DNA of 64,000 nucleotides from Eucommia ulmoides (taxonomy: Eukaryota; Streptophyta; Magnoliopsida; Garryales; Eucommiaceae): assembly GCA_016647705.1 (NCBI GenBank), contig CM028326.1:25063901-25127900 (forward strand), read 5' to 3'. A program made the translations under genes and the position numbers. The notes under the pieces were generated by a model that saw only the letters and a program-made list of their open reading frames with translations, was not told the DNA's origin and searched no databases. Of the stretch, positions 33,440 through 45,452 are shown in pieces. The stretch's first letter is position 1; every line of letters begins with the position of its first letter.

Positions 33440-34600
33440 GATGGCTCATCAACAAGTCCTCTTGAGGTTTTCTCAACAAGATTTTGAGTCATTCTATTGT
33501 GCTTGGAAGTAATATAAGGAGTTTCTTATTCGATTCCCTAATCATGGTTTCTCGAAGGAATGTCAACTACTAAACTTCCTCGACAGGTTACAAGCCGCAA
33601 CAAGAACTTGGGTGGAAGGAGGAAATGGTACCACCTCTTTTTACAACCTAATTGTGGACGATGCCTATTTGTTGTTGAAGACATGGTCGATTTTGACTAT
33701 TAGAGTTGGAATTATTCGACAAGTCGCAAAAGCTTGGGGGATAGTTCCAATATTTTGACGCCATGGTTTGACACCCTACATCATCAAGCTGAGTCTTCTA
33801 CTACCCTTGAATATCTTGAAGACTTACTTGCCTAATTTTTAGAGGAGGCAAGTTGATTTTCGGAGGAGACAAGGTTTCTTATGAAGAAATGGGAGAGGAT
33901 GGAGACTGTTCTTGATTTATAAGTCAAATCTCCGTTTGACTTCATTAAATTCATGACAATGGCGATGGCAATGAGAGACAGTACACAATCCATGTTCATA
34001 TGTGAAAGCCACCATGAGGAAAAGAATATAAGTGGAAGGACATTGGAGGTGTCTTGTGAAGATGATTCAGAAGAAAAACAAGACTCAAGAATTGTTCATT
34101 GATGATAAATCAAAAGACGATTTCGAGTCTTCACCTCTTGGAATCCAATTAGTGTCGCTACCGTGAGGAACCACACACAAGTGGCGGAGCATTGGGTTTG
34201 TTTGATAATGATAATTCTAATGATTAGGAGACCCCAAGAGTTGATCGACGATAAAGAATCACGACACTTGTGATTCTCTACCTTTTGAGATCCATGTTGT
34301 AATATCAACACCGTTCAAAGATGAATAGTTTTGTGAAGATCTAATGTGGCTCACTTATCCTCCACCACTTCCAACTCCGTTTACTCATGCCCACCAAGAA
34401 CACATTCCAGAGTCAAGTCAAGTTGAGAGTATGTGCTAAACATTTCCATATCTCACTAAGCTTGAGCGCGTTCAAAACTAAGACCGATTTATTGTGTTGT
34501 ATGACACATACTATGGGTGAAAGCTGCTCTTTATTGAGCCTTTCTCCGTTGTCAAGATGAGGACATTAAACCAAGAACTTCTTGGGAGACAACCCAAGTT
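33440..34600 (+). pseudogene. Gag-like region of element G
   Basis: Different frames show FYCAWKXYKEFLIRFPNHGF-like sequence, GECQLLNFLDRLQ-like sequence and AATRTWVEGGNG near 33590, which are the hallmarks of the plant Athila/Tat Gag core ('...WKRFKDLLRRCPHHGF...'). A long acidic/polar tail follows to the hairpin at 34581-34598. The same protein region is in E1 on the minus strand (43700-44340). Broken fossil; X marks an unread position. Confidence 0.65.
34581..34598 (+). other. Conserved hairpin 1 of element G
   Basis: CTTGGGAGACAACCCAAG: 6-bp perfect stem, loop AGACAA. Counterparts in H and E1. Confidence 0.75.
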
Positions 34601-36194
34601 TTCAAATAATTGAGCCTAAGGATGCGAGCTATGGAAGAAAGCCTCGCATCGGACACCTTACCCAGAGCATCACTGCTGACCACACTAGGAGGCAAGATTG
34701 TCTCACCTTCCCAGTTCGTGTTCTTATTCCCTTATGCTTAATTTGAATACATGTTTGACTTTGAGTTTGGGGGTAAGACACATGTTGGTTTATGTTTGTT
34801 GGGTTTAGGAAATGTTTGTGTATATAACTTTTCTTTATATAACTTGTGATCTTTTGGCCCTGTTTCTAGTTTTTGTTTTTTATTTAGGTTTGTTTGAATA
34901 AATTGTGAGTTTTTGTTGAGATGAAATGAATTCATATTGATGATAAGTATAAACATTTGATATTTTCTTAGGTCTTTTGAAATGCATGTCATTGAGATTT
35001 CTGTGTGCTTGACTTGTGTTAATTGAAGTAGTTCACTCTTAACTCTTTACATTTGAGCACCATGGATCATGATAACTTGGCCTTTGGATTGCTTGGAGAA
35101 CATTTATGTGCTTTAGGTAGGCTTTGACATCTCGTGAAAACTAGAACCCATTTGAGTGAAACTTGAGGCGAAATACTAGGTTATGTGTTGTTGGAAAGAT
35201 AATTTAGGTATTTCTTTGGATCATTTGGGCCTTTAAATCTAACCCTTGAAAATTGTTTACCCCGTTACCCCTGTTGAGCCTTATTGTCTAATTCTTTCAT
35301 TACTTTCATTTGTGCATCCAACCACTAAATGCATTTCTACTTCCTAAACCCATCACTAATTGACATTGTTGCATGGATCATTGAGTGTAAGGACTAGTAT
35401 GGGGTATGTGTGGAAAATCATTGGTGGATTGGGTTAAAAAAAAAAAAAAAAAAAACAAGTCATTGTAATATAGTGGTGATATCCCCGCCTGCCACTTTGT
35501 ATTTTCTTGCAACATTAAGGACAATGTTGATTTTGAGTTTGGGGGTGTGGTTCTCACCTATTTTTAAAAAATAAAAATAAAAAAATGTATGTTTTGGTTT
35601 GTTCTGAAAATTATACCTTGTGGGATCGATTGAAGGAAGACATATGACGAAAGGAGAAGTCAGTGAATTGTTTTTGAAAATATTGCAAGATCCATAAGTC
35701 GTGATACATGCCTAGGGTCATTTGAGTCTAAAAATGACATTTTCATCTATCTTTCACTCTAGCCATACATTAGAACCCTCAAAGTCTTTTCGATCTCTAA
35801 TGACATATGAACCTACGCATAATTAGTGGAGAGTGGCATGAAAAATGGGCTTATGGTTGTTCTTAAATTCACCATCTAGAGATAATTCATTATCTCCTTA
35901 GTAAATAAATTTATTCGAGGTTTGTTGGTTGGGTGAGAGTGATTGTGCACACTTACACATCGAGAGTCTTGAGTGGGTTGTAATTGATGCTTAAAGTTGA
36001 AATTCTAGATAATCTCAATGTGTGCATTTTCTTTGAGCTTGGAGCATCTTGTGACTTCGTAGATTCTTGCACAGTTGTTGAATCAATATGAAACTCACGT
36101 TTTCTCATTAATTACTTAGTACTTGATTTGTGTTTTCTTCTATTTTTCTTTTCTTTTGCTTGAGGACAAGCAAATATTTGAGTTTGGGGGTATT
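34599..36194 (+). other. 3' untranslated region of element G
   Basis: Non-coding; includes an A-run at 35436-35455, hairpin 2 (ACATTAAGGACAATGT, 35512-35527) followed by GAGTTTGGGGGTG, and a second GAGTTTGGGGG just before the 3' LTR (36180-36190), which should be the polypurine tract used for plus-strand priming. Confidence 0.6.
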
Positions 36195-37640
36195 TAATAA
36201 GTGGTTTATTTACCAATAAATCAAGTAATTTTAGATTCAATTATTTGTGAGTTTTTAAGTATTTTGTTAGTTTGATATATTTTTGTGTTGTTTTGTAGGA
36301 ATTACAAATAATTGTGTGAAATCAGCAGAAAATCAAGACATTCAGTGGAATTCGGTGGAAAGAGCTAGGAGAACGATAAATTTTCCCAAACAACATTGTA
36401 GCGCACTTTCCTACCGCTGCAGTGCGCTCCTATCCAAAGGCTTTTGCTTCGTTCGCACTGCAGTGTGTTTTCTATCATTGCAGCGTGTTTCCTGTTGTGT
36501 TCTCGTTACCCTAATAGCTTTGGATTGCCCGTTAGCCCGCTGCAGCTCCATTTCCACATAGATGGGGCTTTTTCAACCCGATTTAGGGCATTTTTAAGGG
36601 TATTATAAATGGATAAGGAGCTAAGATTGAAGGGGAGAGATTGGGGAGCCAACTTTCAGGGACACCAAGAAGATACGTTACAGATTTGGAGGTTAGTTAG
36701 AGGAGATTGAAGGACTTTGAAGAGTAGAACCACAATACAAACCAGATTTGGATTTTTTTTCTCCTCTATCTATCTTTGACCTTAGATCTTGGTTTGTTTT
36801 CTGTTAAGTTTGGAAATTGGATATGTATTCTTCCCTTCTCTCACCCTAATTTTTTTTATTGAATTTTCTATTTGCGACATTGTGTTGAACATGTTTGCAT
36901 TTATGAATTTCTTGAAAAGATTAGTTATGGATTCCATTATGTTGAATTAAAGTTTCAATATATGGGCATTTGAATAGTTTTGTATGAACTATGCCTTGAA
37001 ACTTTAAGATTTGGTTGATTGGATTTCATATTTCGATCATTTGTACTTTTTTATGCGTATTTGCTAATATATGTGTGAGGTAAATTAGATATCATAAATG
37101 TGTATGATTAGGCATTTGAGATGTGATAATCTTGCATATTGAGACCAGAGAAATACAACCCTTATTATATTAAGGGCGAGAGGCTAATATAATTTGGGTA
37201 ACCATTTGATGGATAAGACTTAAAGATTGGATAATTAGTTGAGTTGAATAGAGATATTAATTCGAATAATTATACAAATTATCTTACTTGGAATTCGAGA
37301 GGTGGAAGTGAGGTTAATTTAGACACCCATGGTTAATAATTGTGCATGAATTTAATTAACAAACTTGAATTGGATTAGCATCATTTAGCAAAGTGATGTC
37401 AAAACCCCTTGGAACTACTGTGCATAGGAAGTCCACATTTTATTTTGCTTTTGATTTTGTATTTGTTTTAGTTTTATTTTTACAAACCTAAAATTTTGAC
37501 GCCTAAATAAAAATAGGTTACAATAATCGTGGTATTTAGCTACAATTTAAACCAATCTCTATAGGTACGATACTCTACTCTTCCTATACTATTAAAACTT
37601 AACCCGTACACTTACGGTGTAGCAAAATAAATCGCTACTA
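36195..37640 (+). repeat. 3' LTR of element G
   Basis: Direct repeat of 31785-33296, beginning TAATAAGTGGTTTATTTACC and ending AATCGCTACTA, followed by the CTTTT duplication. Palindrome array at 36395-36545, TATAAAT at about 36603. Confidence 0.85.
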
Positions 37641-37800
37641 CTTTTCCACTTCTTTATAGGGATCTCATATAGCCCTATTGCTTTTTCAATTCTCATTTTT
37701 CTTAGTGCTATTCTAACTTCTGAATCTTGAATTCTTCTATGAAACCTATAAATCTTAGATGAAGATAAACTAGACAACTCTAAAACATACTGATTTCTCT
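37641..37800 (-). pseudogene. LINE reverse transcriptase, N-terminal part
   Basis: Minus-strand frame with SSSKIYRFHRRIQDSEVR and IALRKMRIEKAIGLYEIPI then KKWK, the 'ALKKMKxGKAxGPDxIPxEVWK' block that opens plant LINE reverse transcriptases. It continues in 31784 downwards on the other side of element G. Upstream of this (37801-38036) nothing LINE-like is certain, so the LINE is 5'-truncated, as is common for this class. Confidence 0.75.
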
Positions 37801-38036
37801 TGTTTTGTCATCATAAAAAAATTCATACATTGACTTATAATAGCACAGTAACAATTGATTGTTCCCTCTTTTATATAATAATAAAAGTTAATTGTGACGT
37901 AAAATCTAGTGAATATTTATTTACATCAAATCCTCTTCTTTACACTACTATAATATCTAATATTTTTTTATTTTTTTTGCATTGAAGAGTGGAATGAGAT
38001 AGTAACATATACGGCGTTCATCATTAATTACTAGAG
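37801..38036. other. Short anonymous segment before Sirevirus C
   Basis: AT-rich; may include decayed LINE sequence. The five bases before the LTR of C are TAGAG. Confidence 0.4.
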
Positions 38037-38459
38037 TGTTGAACATAATATTTTGATAGATAATTAAATGTTGATATTTTATAGAACTAATATTTTTATT
38101 GAGTGGTTTTAGATTAAAGTTCCATAAGCTGAAATGAGAAAAAGAATTAGTAAAAAAAAGATTAAACATTTAAGAATTCATGAGGTGATCAGTGAATTCA
38201 AGATAGGTGCAAGATGAAGGTAATGAAGATTTTCAAGACATTAAAGATGTTGAAAACAAATTAGGTGGAAACAATGCATTAGTTTTATACTCTTAATATA
38301 ACCCAAATTAGGATTATGCACGACACTTTAAAATAAATAATCTTATGTGTGTCTTAATCATAAGTGATAAATTTAAGGTCCTAAAATGATTTTTAAAAAG
38401 TGTGAAATCATAAAAATATTTTTGGTTAAAGGTCTAATTGAAAAAGGGGTTTTAACAAT

Positions 38460-38760
38460 TAAAACGACTTGTTTTTGGATCAATTTGGACCAACGTAAGG
38501 GGTCGGTTGACTAAATAAAATAGTAGCTCAAGGAAGCTAAATGACTAACCTATTGGCCAATTCGGTCAATCAACGGATAGGGTCGGTCAACTAACCATTC
38601 TAGTAACCAAAATAAAGAAAAACGAAGAAACCTACTAAATGGATCGACTAACCGACAAGGTGGTTAGTCAACCGACCATGAGCTTGGTGACGATCACAAT
38701 TCCTATCTTTAGGGGGGTAGTCCACTGGAGGTATGCTCGTTCAACCGATGGTCCACAGTC
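38460..38760 (+). promoter_or_regulatory. GGTCGACC/GGTTGACC palindrome array in LTR C (5')
   Basis: Repeated half and full sites: GGTCGGTTGACTAA, TTCGGTCAATCAACGG, GGGTCGGTCAACTAACC, GGATCGACTAACCGAC, GGTTAGTCAACCGACC, CGTTCAACCGATGG. The 3' LTR carries the array at 58770-59075 with its own variants (GTGGTCGACCAGAGG, GATCGGTCAACC, CTCGGTCAACCGATGG). Same motif class as LTRs A and B. Confidence 0.8.
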
Positions 38761-39107
38761 AAACTTTTGATTGTCTTGATTTTTTAGCCAAATCCTCTTG
38801 TTTTCAACGATTTTAACAGAGTTTTTTAAGGGATTTGAACGTTTTACTTATATATATATATATATTATTTATTTTCTATTAATTTGGTCCATATATTTAA
38901 TAATTCTCTTAATTGAAACGGTAAAACGACTTCCTATGTTTAAGGGTTTTGAATTGAAAAGGTTTGGGAGACCAAATCGAGTTTTTCTAAAAGTATTTTT
39001 AAATCAAACATACTTATTTTAAAAGGATATGATATATATGGGATATTAGAAGGTCATTTAAAGCCTTGGAATTTAAAAACTAGTCGTTGGAGGTCTAGTC
39101 AAAGGTC

Positions 39108-39115
39108 TATATATA
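39108..39115 (+). promoter_or_regulatory. TATA box of LTR C
   Basis: TATATATA before CAGACCTGCATTTTTC, equivalent to the TATA box of LTR A. In the 3' LTR the same place reads TCTATTTATAG (about 59405). Confidence 0.6.
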
Positions 39116-39744
39116 CAGACCTGCATTTTTCAAATTCATTAATCAAGAACATTCAGCTTTTGGCTATTATAAGAGAGAATTTTGTGTTGAAATTTATATG
39201 AGAGTTTATATCGAGAAAAGAAAGTGCTGGATCGAGGCACTAAAAGTTTTGGCCACCAGTTTGTGTTCGTCACTCAGTTATCGTAATCGTTTTGATTGAA
39301 TTCCATTGAGATCTTTTTAAGCTAATTAATTTGCTTTCTTAGATTATTTATTTAATTATTTGGATTGAGTGTTTTTAGAAACATCGTTTTTAAATCTAAT
39401 ATTGTAAAAACCTTTTTAAAAGGTTTCTATTTGAGAAATCTGATTATTTTCTATTTGTACGTTAAATTGTTTAAATTAGATTTGTGCCTCACAATAGAAT
39501 CTATCATGTAGTATTTTCAGACATTAATTGAACATAATTGTATTAAGATGATAGAAGCTCCTTTTGAAAATAAACTTGTAATTTTTTTTGTATTTGCAAG
39601 TTTGAGTGGCTTAGACATATTTGGGATCATGCCTAATCTAGGTAGTTAGGCTTTGATCTTTAGCCTGTGAAAAAAAATTAGGGTTTAATCTTTATTCTGA
39701 GAAAATGATTAGGGTTTGATCTTTAGCCTGTGAAAATGATTAGG

Positions 39745-39749
39745 TTAAT
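39745..39749. other. Left target-site duplication of solo LTR D
   Basis: TTAAT, repeated at 49467-49471; the LTR of C reads through from one to the other. Confidence 0.85.
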
Positions 39750-40536
39750 TGTTTGTTGTTTTCTAGTAGCTAAAATAGGCTATAAAAATTCCCAATAATT
39801 TTAACCTTACAAGTGCACAAATCGTTTATAATATTGTGGTTCAAGACAGGGTCATCTCCACATCGATTAAAGTAAATCACAAATTTCTAAGAATTATAAT
39901 AAATCTAACAATAATGTATCTTTGGAATTCTTTTTAGACTACAAATAATGAAAAGTAAGGCGAGAACTAAATTATCCACCACTAAACAATAATTTTACAA
40001 AGTTATAATCAGGTTTATATTTTGGTGTGTATTAATGAAGATGCTCACGACATATCCATGATGAACCGTCAATATATTGTATAATATTCTCTCTGAAGTA
40101 TATGATATGCATGGCATATACATAAAATGTGTGTTTTCTAATAAGGACCTACAGTGCAATAGTTAACATATTAAAAACCCTTTAAAGCACGAAAAGAATC
40201 TGAGCATTACAAGGACCCTAAAATATGATGTGTATCATAGGTATCCAAGAAATTAATTAACATAAAAATAAATATCCACTTGCTGCTTTGAAACATATGA
40301 TGATATGGTAGTCCACATATCTTCCCAACAAAAACAATCTTAACATGCATAATAGGTGATCGAACTAAAACACATATTAACAATATTTGTTAAAGCAATG
40401 AATTAAAAATCATCATACGCAATCCAAAATATATAATCTGAGTAATCATAACAATAATTTAATCATGTTCAAGTCTTCAAGACTTAGCCCCAACCTAAAT
40501 AATTTAGTGACACATAACTAATATAAAATTGATTGG

Positions 40537-41832
40537 TGGTAGTGCGTAAATACGTTGCTACTTTCACCGCAAGTATACGGGTCAAGTTTTAGTATAGGTA
40601 GGGAGAGTAAGGGTATCGTATCCACAGAGATTGTTTAAGATTATTATCAATTACTGCAATTATCATAACCTAATTTTATCGAGGCGCTAAAAATGTGTTT
40701 ATAATTAATAATTACTAATACTAAAATACTAATTAAACTATACTAATACTAATATGAGATGTTTAGGGAAAAGATTGCCTAGGGATTAACTTTGTTTACA
40801 AAAACGTGTTTGGTCTTGTTTTAGTTTATGTTAACGGCGTTCGAGTTATTCGATAATCTCAGTTCGTAAACTCACTCGCATATCTCCCGAGTGTAATACG
40901 AGGGAATATGTGACTTTGCGTCAACAAAGAAGTCTCTCTCAACGTCTTAACAACCCAAGGTCACGTGAGTCTTGCCCCATTGTCATTGATTACACACTTT
41001 CCAACTCTCTCCCAGGTTATTAGATTGTCGTGTTGTGTTTAACCTAGTCCGAATCCGGGGTTACCTCTCCCGAGTGTCAAACCCTGTATTCTTTATATAT
41101 TATTCTAAGAATATAAACAATACAAGAACGATCAACACAATCAAACATTGAAGAACATCTGCTAACGAAACACAAACTCAAACAAACAACATATTCATAA
41201 ATTTATATTAATCCCTAAGCAATCCATGTTTAGCCAATAGCCATAACCATATAAACATTGTAAAATGAGCTAAACATGCTCAAACAATAATCCTAAGTTA
41301 ATAGATGAAGAAAGAAACGAGAGAAACTAGTCGTATTCTGAAGGTTTATCGCTAAGATCGCTTCTCCTTCTTTGCTTTGTGTTCTTCTCCTTAGGATTTG
41401 CTTGAGCTCCCCAAAACCTCTCAAAATATGCCTCTAATATAGTAGGAGGTCTAATCGCCAAAAATGAGGGAGGAGGAAGGATTTAATAGAACAAAATATC
41501 CTAAAATATCTAAATAATATCTAAATCTAGTGTAGAGTGACCACTTGGGTGGTGGGAATCACTGTCGAGGCGGTGGCCATGTCAGCACAGTGTGATCCCC
41601 GCAGCGGTGGATTCAAGACTTCTCTACAGTTTCACTCCCTCGGCGGTGAGCTTCCAACAGTAATAAGGCCCTCTCTGCATATTCACTACCGTGGCAGTGG
41701 TTTGGACGCCATGGAGGTGGGCTATTATTCTGAAAATTGCCTCCATATTTGTTTTCCCACCGTTCATGATCCAATTTCATCGTTATTGATCCATTTTCAT
41801 GCGTTTTCACCTCAAACATCTTAATTATACAA

Positions 41833-41863
<31 letters not shown>

Positions 41864-41923
41864 AATGTACTCGAAAACTAATAATGCTCAGTTTGGAAAT
41901 AGATAGGTAATTTACGCCTATCA
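40537..41923 (-). repeat. 3' LTR of element E1
   Basis: On the minus strand it starts TGATAGGCGTAAATTACC and ends GCACTACCA. GC-rich palindrome array at 41540-41730 (CACTGTCGAGGCGGTGG, CCCGCAGCGGTGG, CCCTCGGCGGTGAG, CACTACCGTGGCAGTGG), lying upstream of a TATA-like TCTATTAAAT near 41485. A (CA)n run at about 41832-41853. Confidence 0.8.
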
Positions 41924-43444
41924 AATACCCTCAAACTCGGAATTTTGTTAGTTCTCGAGCAAAACACCCACACAATAGAAGAAATTATAAAAACTAAAAA
42001 CCAAATAATAACTAAAAACACTTAAACAAAAATGTGCAAGTTTTGATTATCATCTACCGGCTAAACGATTTTCCCTCTCGACCCCTAATCCTATCAAGTT
42101 CAAGCATAAAAACACACCATGTGGTATTCTATAATTTTAACATTCAACAATAATAAGTGTCATTCTAGATCCTGTCAAAGTGTGTGTAATTAAACTCAAA
42201 TATACAACTATCCGTTGATTAGATGGGATTATCCATCAATAAAGTTAATGACTTAAACCACTAAGGTATAGGGAATCCATACGCCTGACCCGGGTTCTAT
42301 TCTCCACTAATGTAGGCTCGGAGGTTCAAAAAGATCAATAGGTCTTGGTTCGGTTTTGGAATAATGGCCTAGGGTAAATTAAAAGAGAAAACAGGTTAAC
42401 GTTGTTAACTTAACGTTACCCAAGGTACATCGCTTGGCACATTCACACTCGAACCCCCATAGATAATTTTGAAACAACTCTAAACAATACAATTAAGACC
42501 GACGTACTCACTTATCAAAAATGAATGGAAATAAACTATATTTACATAATTATTTTGTTTTTCACACAAACAACATCCCCAAACTTATTTGATTTGTACA
42601 ATTTAAGGGGTGTGTGAAATATGAACGAAAAACGACAAGTGAGTACTAAAATACCGAACCAATTAATAGCTTGCCCAAAACCCAACCACTCACATCAAGT
42701 AGAATAACGAAGGCTAACTTGATCCATTCACATTGTGCCTTTGGTTTAGCGATATAGGTTTGGAAAAAGTTCAATCGGCTATGGTATTAGTTATGTGTTC
42801 AGAATTGAAATGACTATTAGGCTTCGATAGGGTAACGAGGGATAATGATATATCAAGGTAAGCTTAAAAGGCTCAAGCGACAAAATGATTGCTTAAATCA
42901 TATCTCCTAAACAACCTTGCCTAGGATTTCGCCTTGAATGATCCCAGATCAAGTTCTAAAATCCCTATTGTTATGAATTTAATTGACAGATAATCATTTT
43001 CAAATCAATTAGATAGTGATATATTGAGTTTATATGCTCATGCATTTAGGATTTACAATAACTTTTACTAAAACGATACGTTAAGCACACAGAACACACA
43101 TTAATGAGTTTTACGCTCGACCGTAATAAACAATCAGGGGATAGACTCATCATCGAGTAATGACTCAGCTGAAGTCAAAACTCAGCACATAACAATAACT
43201 ACCCTAAATGAACATGTACACGATAAAAACAATAAAACATAACTACAACTAAAACACATACTAAAACATACTACACATCACCACCAACTGAACACATGAA
43301 ATGCCCATAAAGACCTATCAGTGATCCCAATGATAGTATATAGCATGATAATGAAGACAGGGGTTTAGAACATATACCTGGGAGGTGAGAAAATCTCGCC
43401 TCCGAATCAAATCGGCTATGACGGATCTAACTTATTTTTTTTGC
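41924..43444 (-). other. 3' untranslated region of element E1
   Basis: Minus strand, non-coding, between hairpin 1 and the 3' LTR. Next to the LTR is GAGTTTGAGGGTATT, the probable polypurine tract. AAGTTTGGGGATGTTG at about 42568-42584 resembles the G-rich stretch after hairpin 2 in G and H. Confidence 0.55.
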
Positions 43445-43462
43445 CTTGGGTTGCCTCCCAAG
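43445..43462 (-). other. Conserved hairpin 1 of element E1
   Basis: Read on the minus strand, CTTGGGAGGCAACCCAAG: 6-bp perfect stem, loop AGGCAA. Preceded by AAGCGCTT, itself a short palindrome. Confidence 0.75.
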
Positions 43463-43469
43463 AAGCGCT

Positions 43470-44340
43470 TATTTTAAGGTCGTCATCCTGACTCGCCGAA
43501 GTGCTCGTTAAAGAGAGACTTTTGCCCATAGTACGTGTCAAATAACACTACGTACGGGGCTTGGTTCAAAACACCCTCCAGACTGGCGAGATATTGCTCT
43601 GGATGGCTCGATCTTTCAACATCACACCTCACTGGTTCATGTACTTGGTGGGCCTGAAAGGATGTTGCTAACAGCGGTGAAGGACAAGTGAGCCACATCG
43701 GATCCTCGTAGATGTGATCGTCTTGGATCGACTGCAGTGTCACGAGCTAAAATTCAAACGGTGAAAATTTACAACAATTAATATGTAAATTTTCATCGCC
43801 GCTCCACACTTGGGTTATCATTTTTTCCAGTTTTATCAATGAATTCTCCCAAGCTCCTCTCGCTTGTCTCAGGTTCCTCACGGTGGCTATCACTGAATGT
43901 GGCTTGTGTATCTCCTAGGGCCACCATGTTTGGCTTGGCCTCAATAAAACAGAAAAAGCTAACCGATTTGCGTCTGTAAAAACATTACGGTTGCATCGAT
44001 GTCAGCATAGACTGTCTCGATACAATCAAGATGATCCTCGTGCTCGTTGAGTCGATCATGCGTCTTCCTCAAGAATCTCTGAGTTTTCCCCATAACTATA
44101 GTGATTATGTCTTCTAAGGCAATAGAAGACTCTTCCTATTGATCTGGAATGTCAATCCATGGTGCCGTAGTATTGAACTATCCCCCAAGCTTCGGTGACT
44201 TGGTGAATAATTCCAAATCTGATAATCATAGGCCACCATTTCCTCCAACAACCAAATGGCTTCATCTGCGGTTAGGTCGTAGGAAGAGGTTCTAGCATTT
44301 CCTCATTCTACCCAATTTCTAGTTGCGGCTTATAACCCGT
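43470..44340 (-). pseudogene. Gag-like region of element E1
   Basis: Minus-strand frames show a counterpart of the G gag: AATRNWVE-like sequence near 44320, then SSYDLTADEAIWLLEEMVAY near 44220-44280 and 'SHRSLGDS'. An open stretch at 43483-43743 carries the downstream tail (DPMWLTCPSPLLATSFQ, then EQYLASLEGVLNQAPYVV), which matches the tail of G ('DLMWLTYPPPLPTPF'). Broken fossil. Confidence 0.65.
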
Positions 44341-44635
44341 CGAGGAGATTCAAGAGTTGACATTCTCTCGAGAACCTATGGTTCGGAAACCAAAGTAGTA
44401 ATTCCTTGTATTGATCCCAAGCGCTATAAAATGACTCAGAATCATATTGAAAGAATTGCATCAATATTTGTCGATCTAACATCTCTAAGTACCCTACAAG
44501 AGAAATAAAAACAAAAACTACAAAGAAAAAATTATAAACAAAAGAAATGTCTAAAGTAAAATTGGGTCATTTACTCATAATATCTATAATAATAATAATA
44601 ATTAAAAAAAAAAAAAAACAAAAAAACACACATAA

Positions 44636-44657
44636 TCCCCGGCAACGGTGCCAAAAA
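44636..44657 (-). other. Primer-binding site of element E1
   Basis: Minus strand TTTTTGGCACCGTTGCCGGG then GA, one or two bases away from the TGGCGCCGTTGCCGGGGA site of Athila/Tat-type elements; it follows the LTR end CTACCA. Confidence 0.85.
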
Positions 44658-45452
44658 CTTGGTAGCGCATAAATACGTCGCTACTTTCACCGCAAGTATA
44701 TGAGTCAAGTTTTAGTATAGGTAGGGAGAGTAAGGGTATCGTGTCCACAGAGATTATTTGAGATTATTATCGATTACCGCGATTATCATAACCTAATTTT
44801 ATCTAGGCGCTAAAAATGTGTTTATAATTAATAATTACTAATACTAAAATACTAATTAAACTATACTAATACAAATATGAGATGTTTAGGAAAAATATTA
44901 CCTAGGGATTAACTTTTTTTACAAAAACATGTTTGGTCAACTTATCCGTTAACGGCGTTCAACTTATCCGAGAATCTCAGTTTGTAAACTCACTTGCCAC
45001 ATCTCCTAAGTATAAGACGAGAGAATATGCAACTTTGCATCAACGAATAAGTCCCCCTCAATGTCTTAACAACCCTAGGCCACGTGAGTCTCGCCCCAAC
45101 GTCATTGATTGTACACTTTACAACTCTCTCCCTGCTTATGGGATCGTCGTGTTATGTTTAACCTAATTTGAATCCAGGGTTACCTTTCCCGAGTATCAAA
45201 CATCGTATTCTATATATATATCATTCTAAGCATATAAATAATACAAGAACGATAAACACAATCAAACATCAAAAAACAACCGCTAACGAAACACAAACTC
45301 AAATAAACAACATATTCATAAATTTATATTAATTCCTAAAGAATCCATATTTAGGCAATGGCCACAATCATATATAAAATATAAAATGAGCTAAACATGC
45401 TCAAACAATAATCCTAAGTTAAGAGATGAAGAAAGAAACGAGAGAAATTAGT

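Larger units (their letters stand above)
31785..37640 (+). mobile_element. Gag-only Athila/Tat-like Gypsy element G, inserted in the LINE
   Basis: Two direct LTRs (31785-33296, 36195-37640) enclose 2.9 kb: PBS of Athila/Tat type, a gag-like region, hairpin 1, hairpin 2 and a GTTTGGGGG polypurine tract. The 5-bp target duplication CTTTT is intact. No protease, RT or integrase is present, and element E1 has the same organisation, so this appears to be a family of non-autonomous elements rather than a chance loss. LTRs differ at about 10-13% of sites by eye. Its gag-like region is broken in a few places. Confidence 0.85.
38037..39749 (+). repeat. 5' LTR of element C, left part
   Basis: Starts TGTTGAACATAATATTTTGA. 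Continues at 49472 after the D insertion. Palindrome array 38460-38760; TATA box 39108-39115. Confidence 0.85.
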
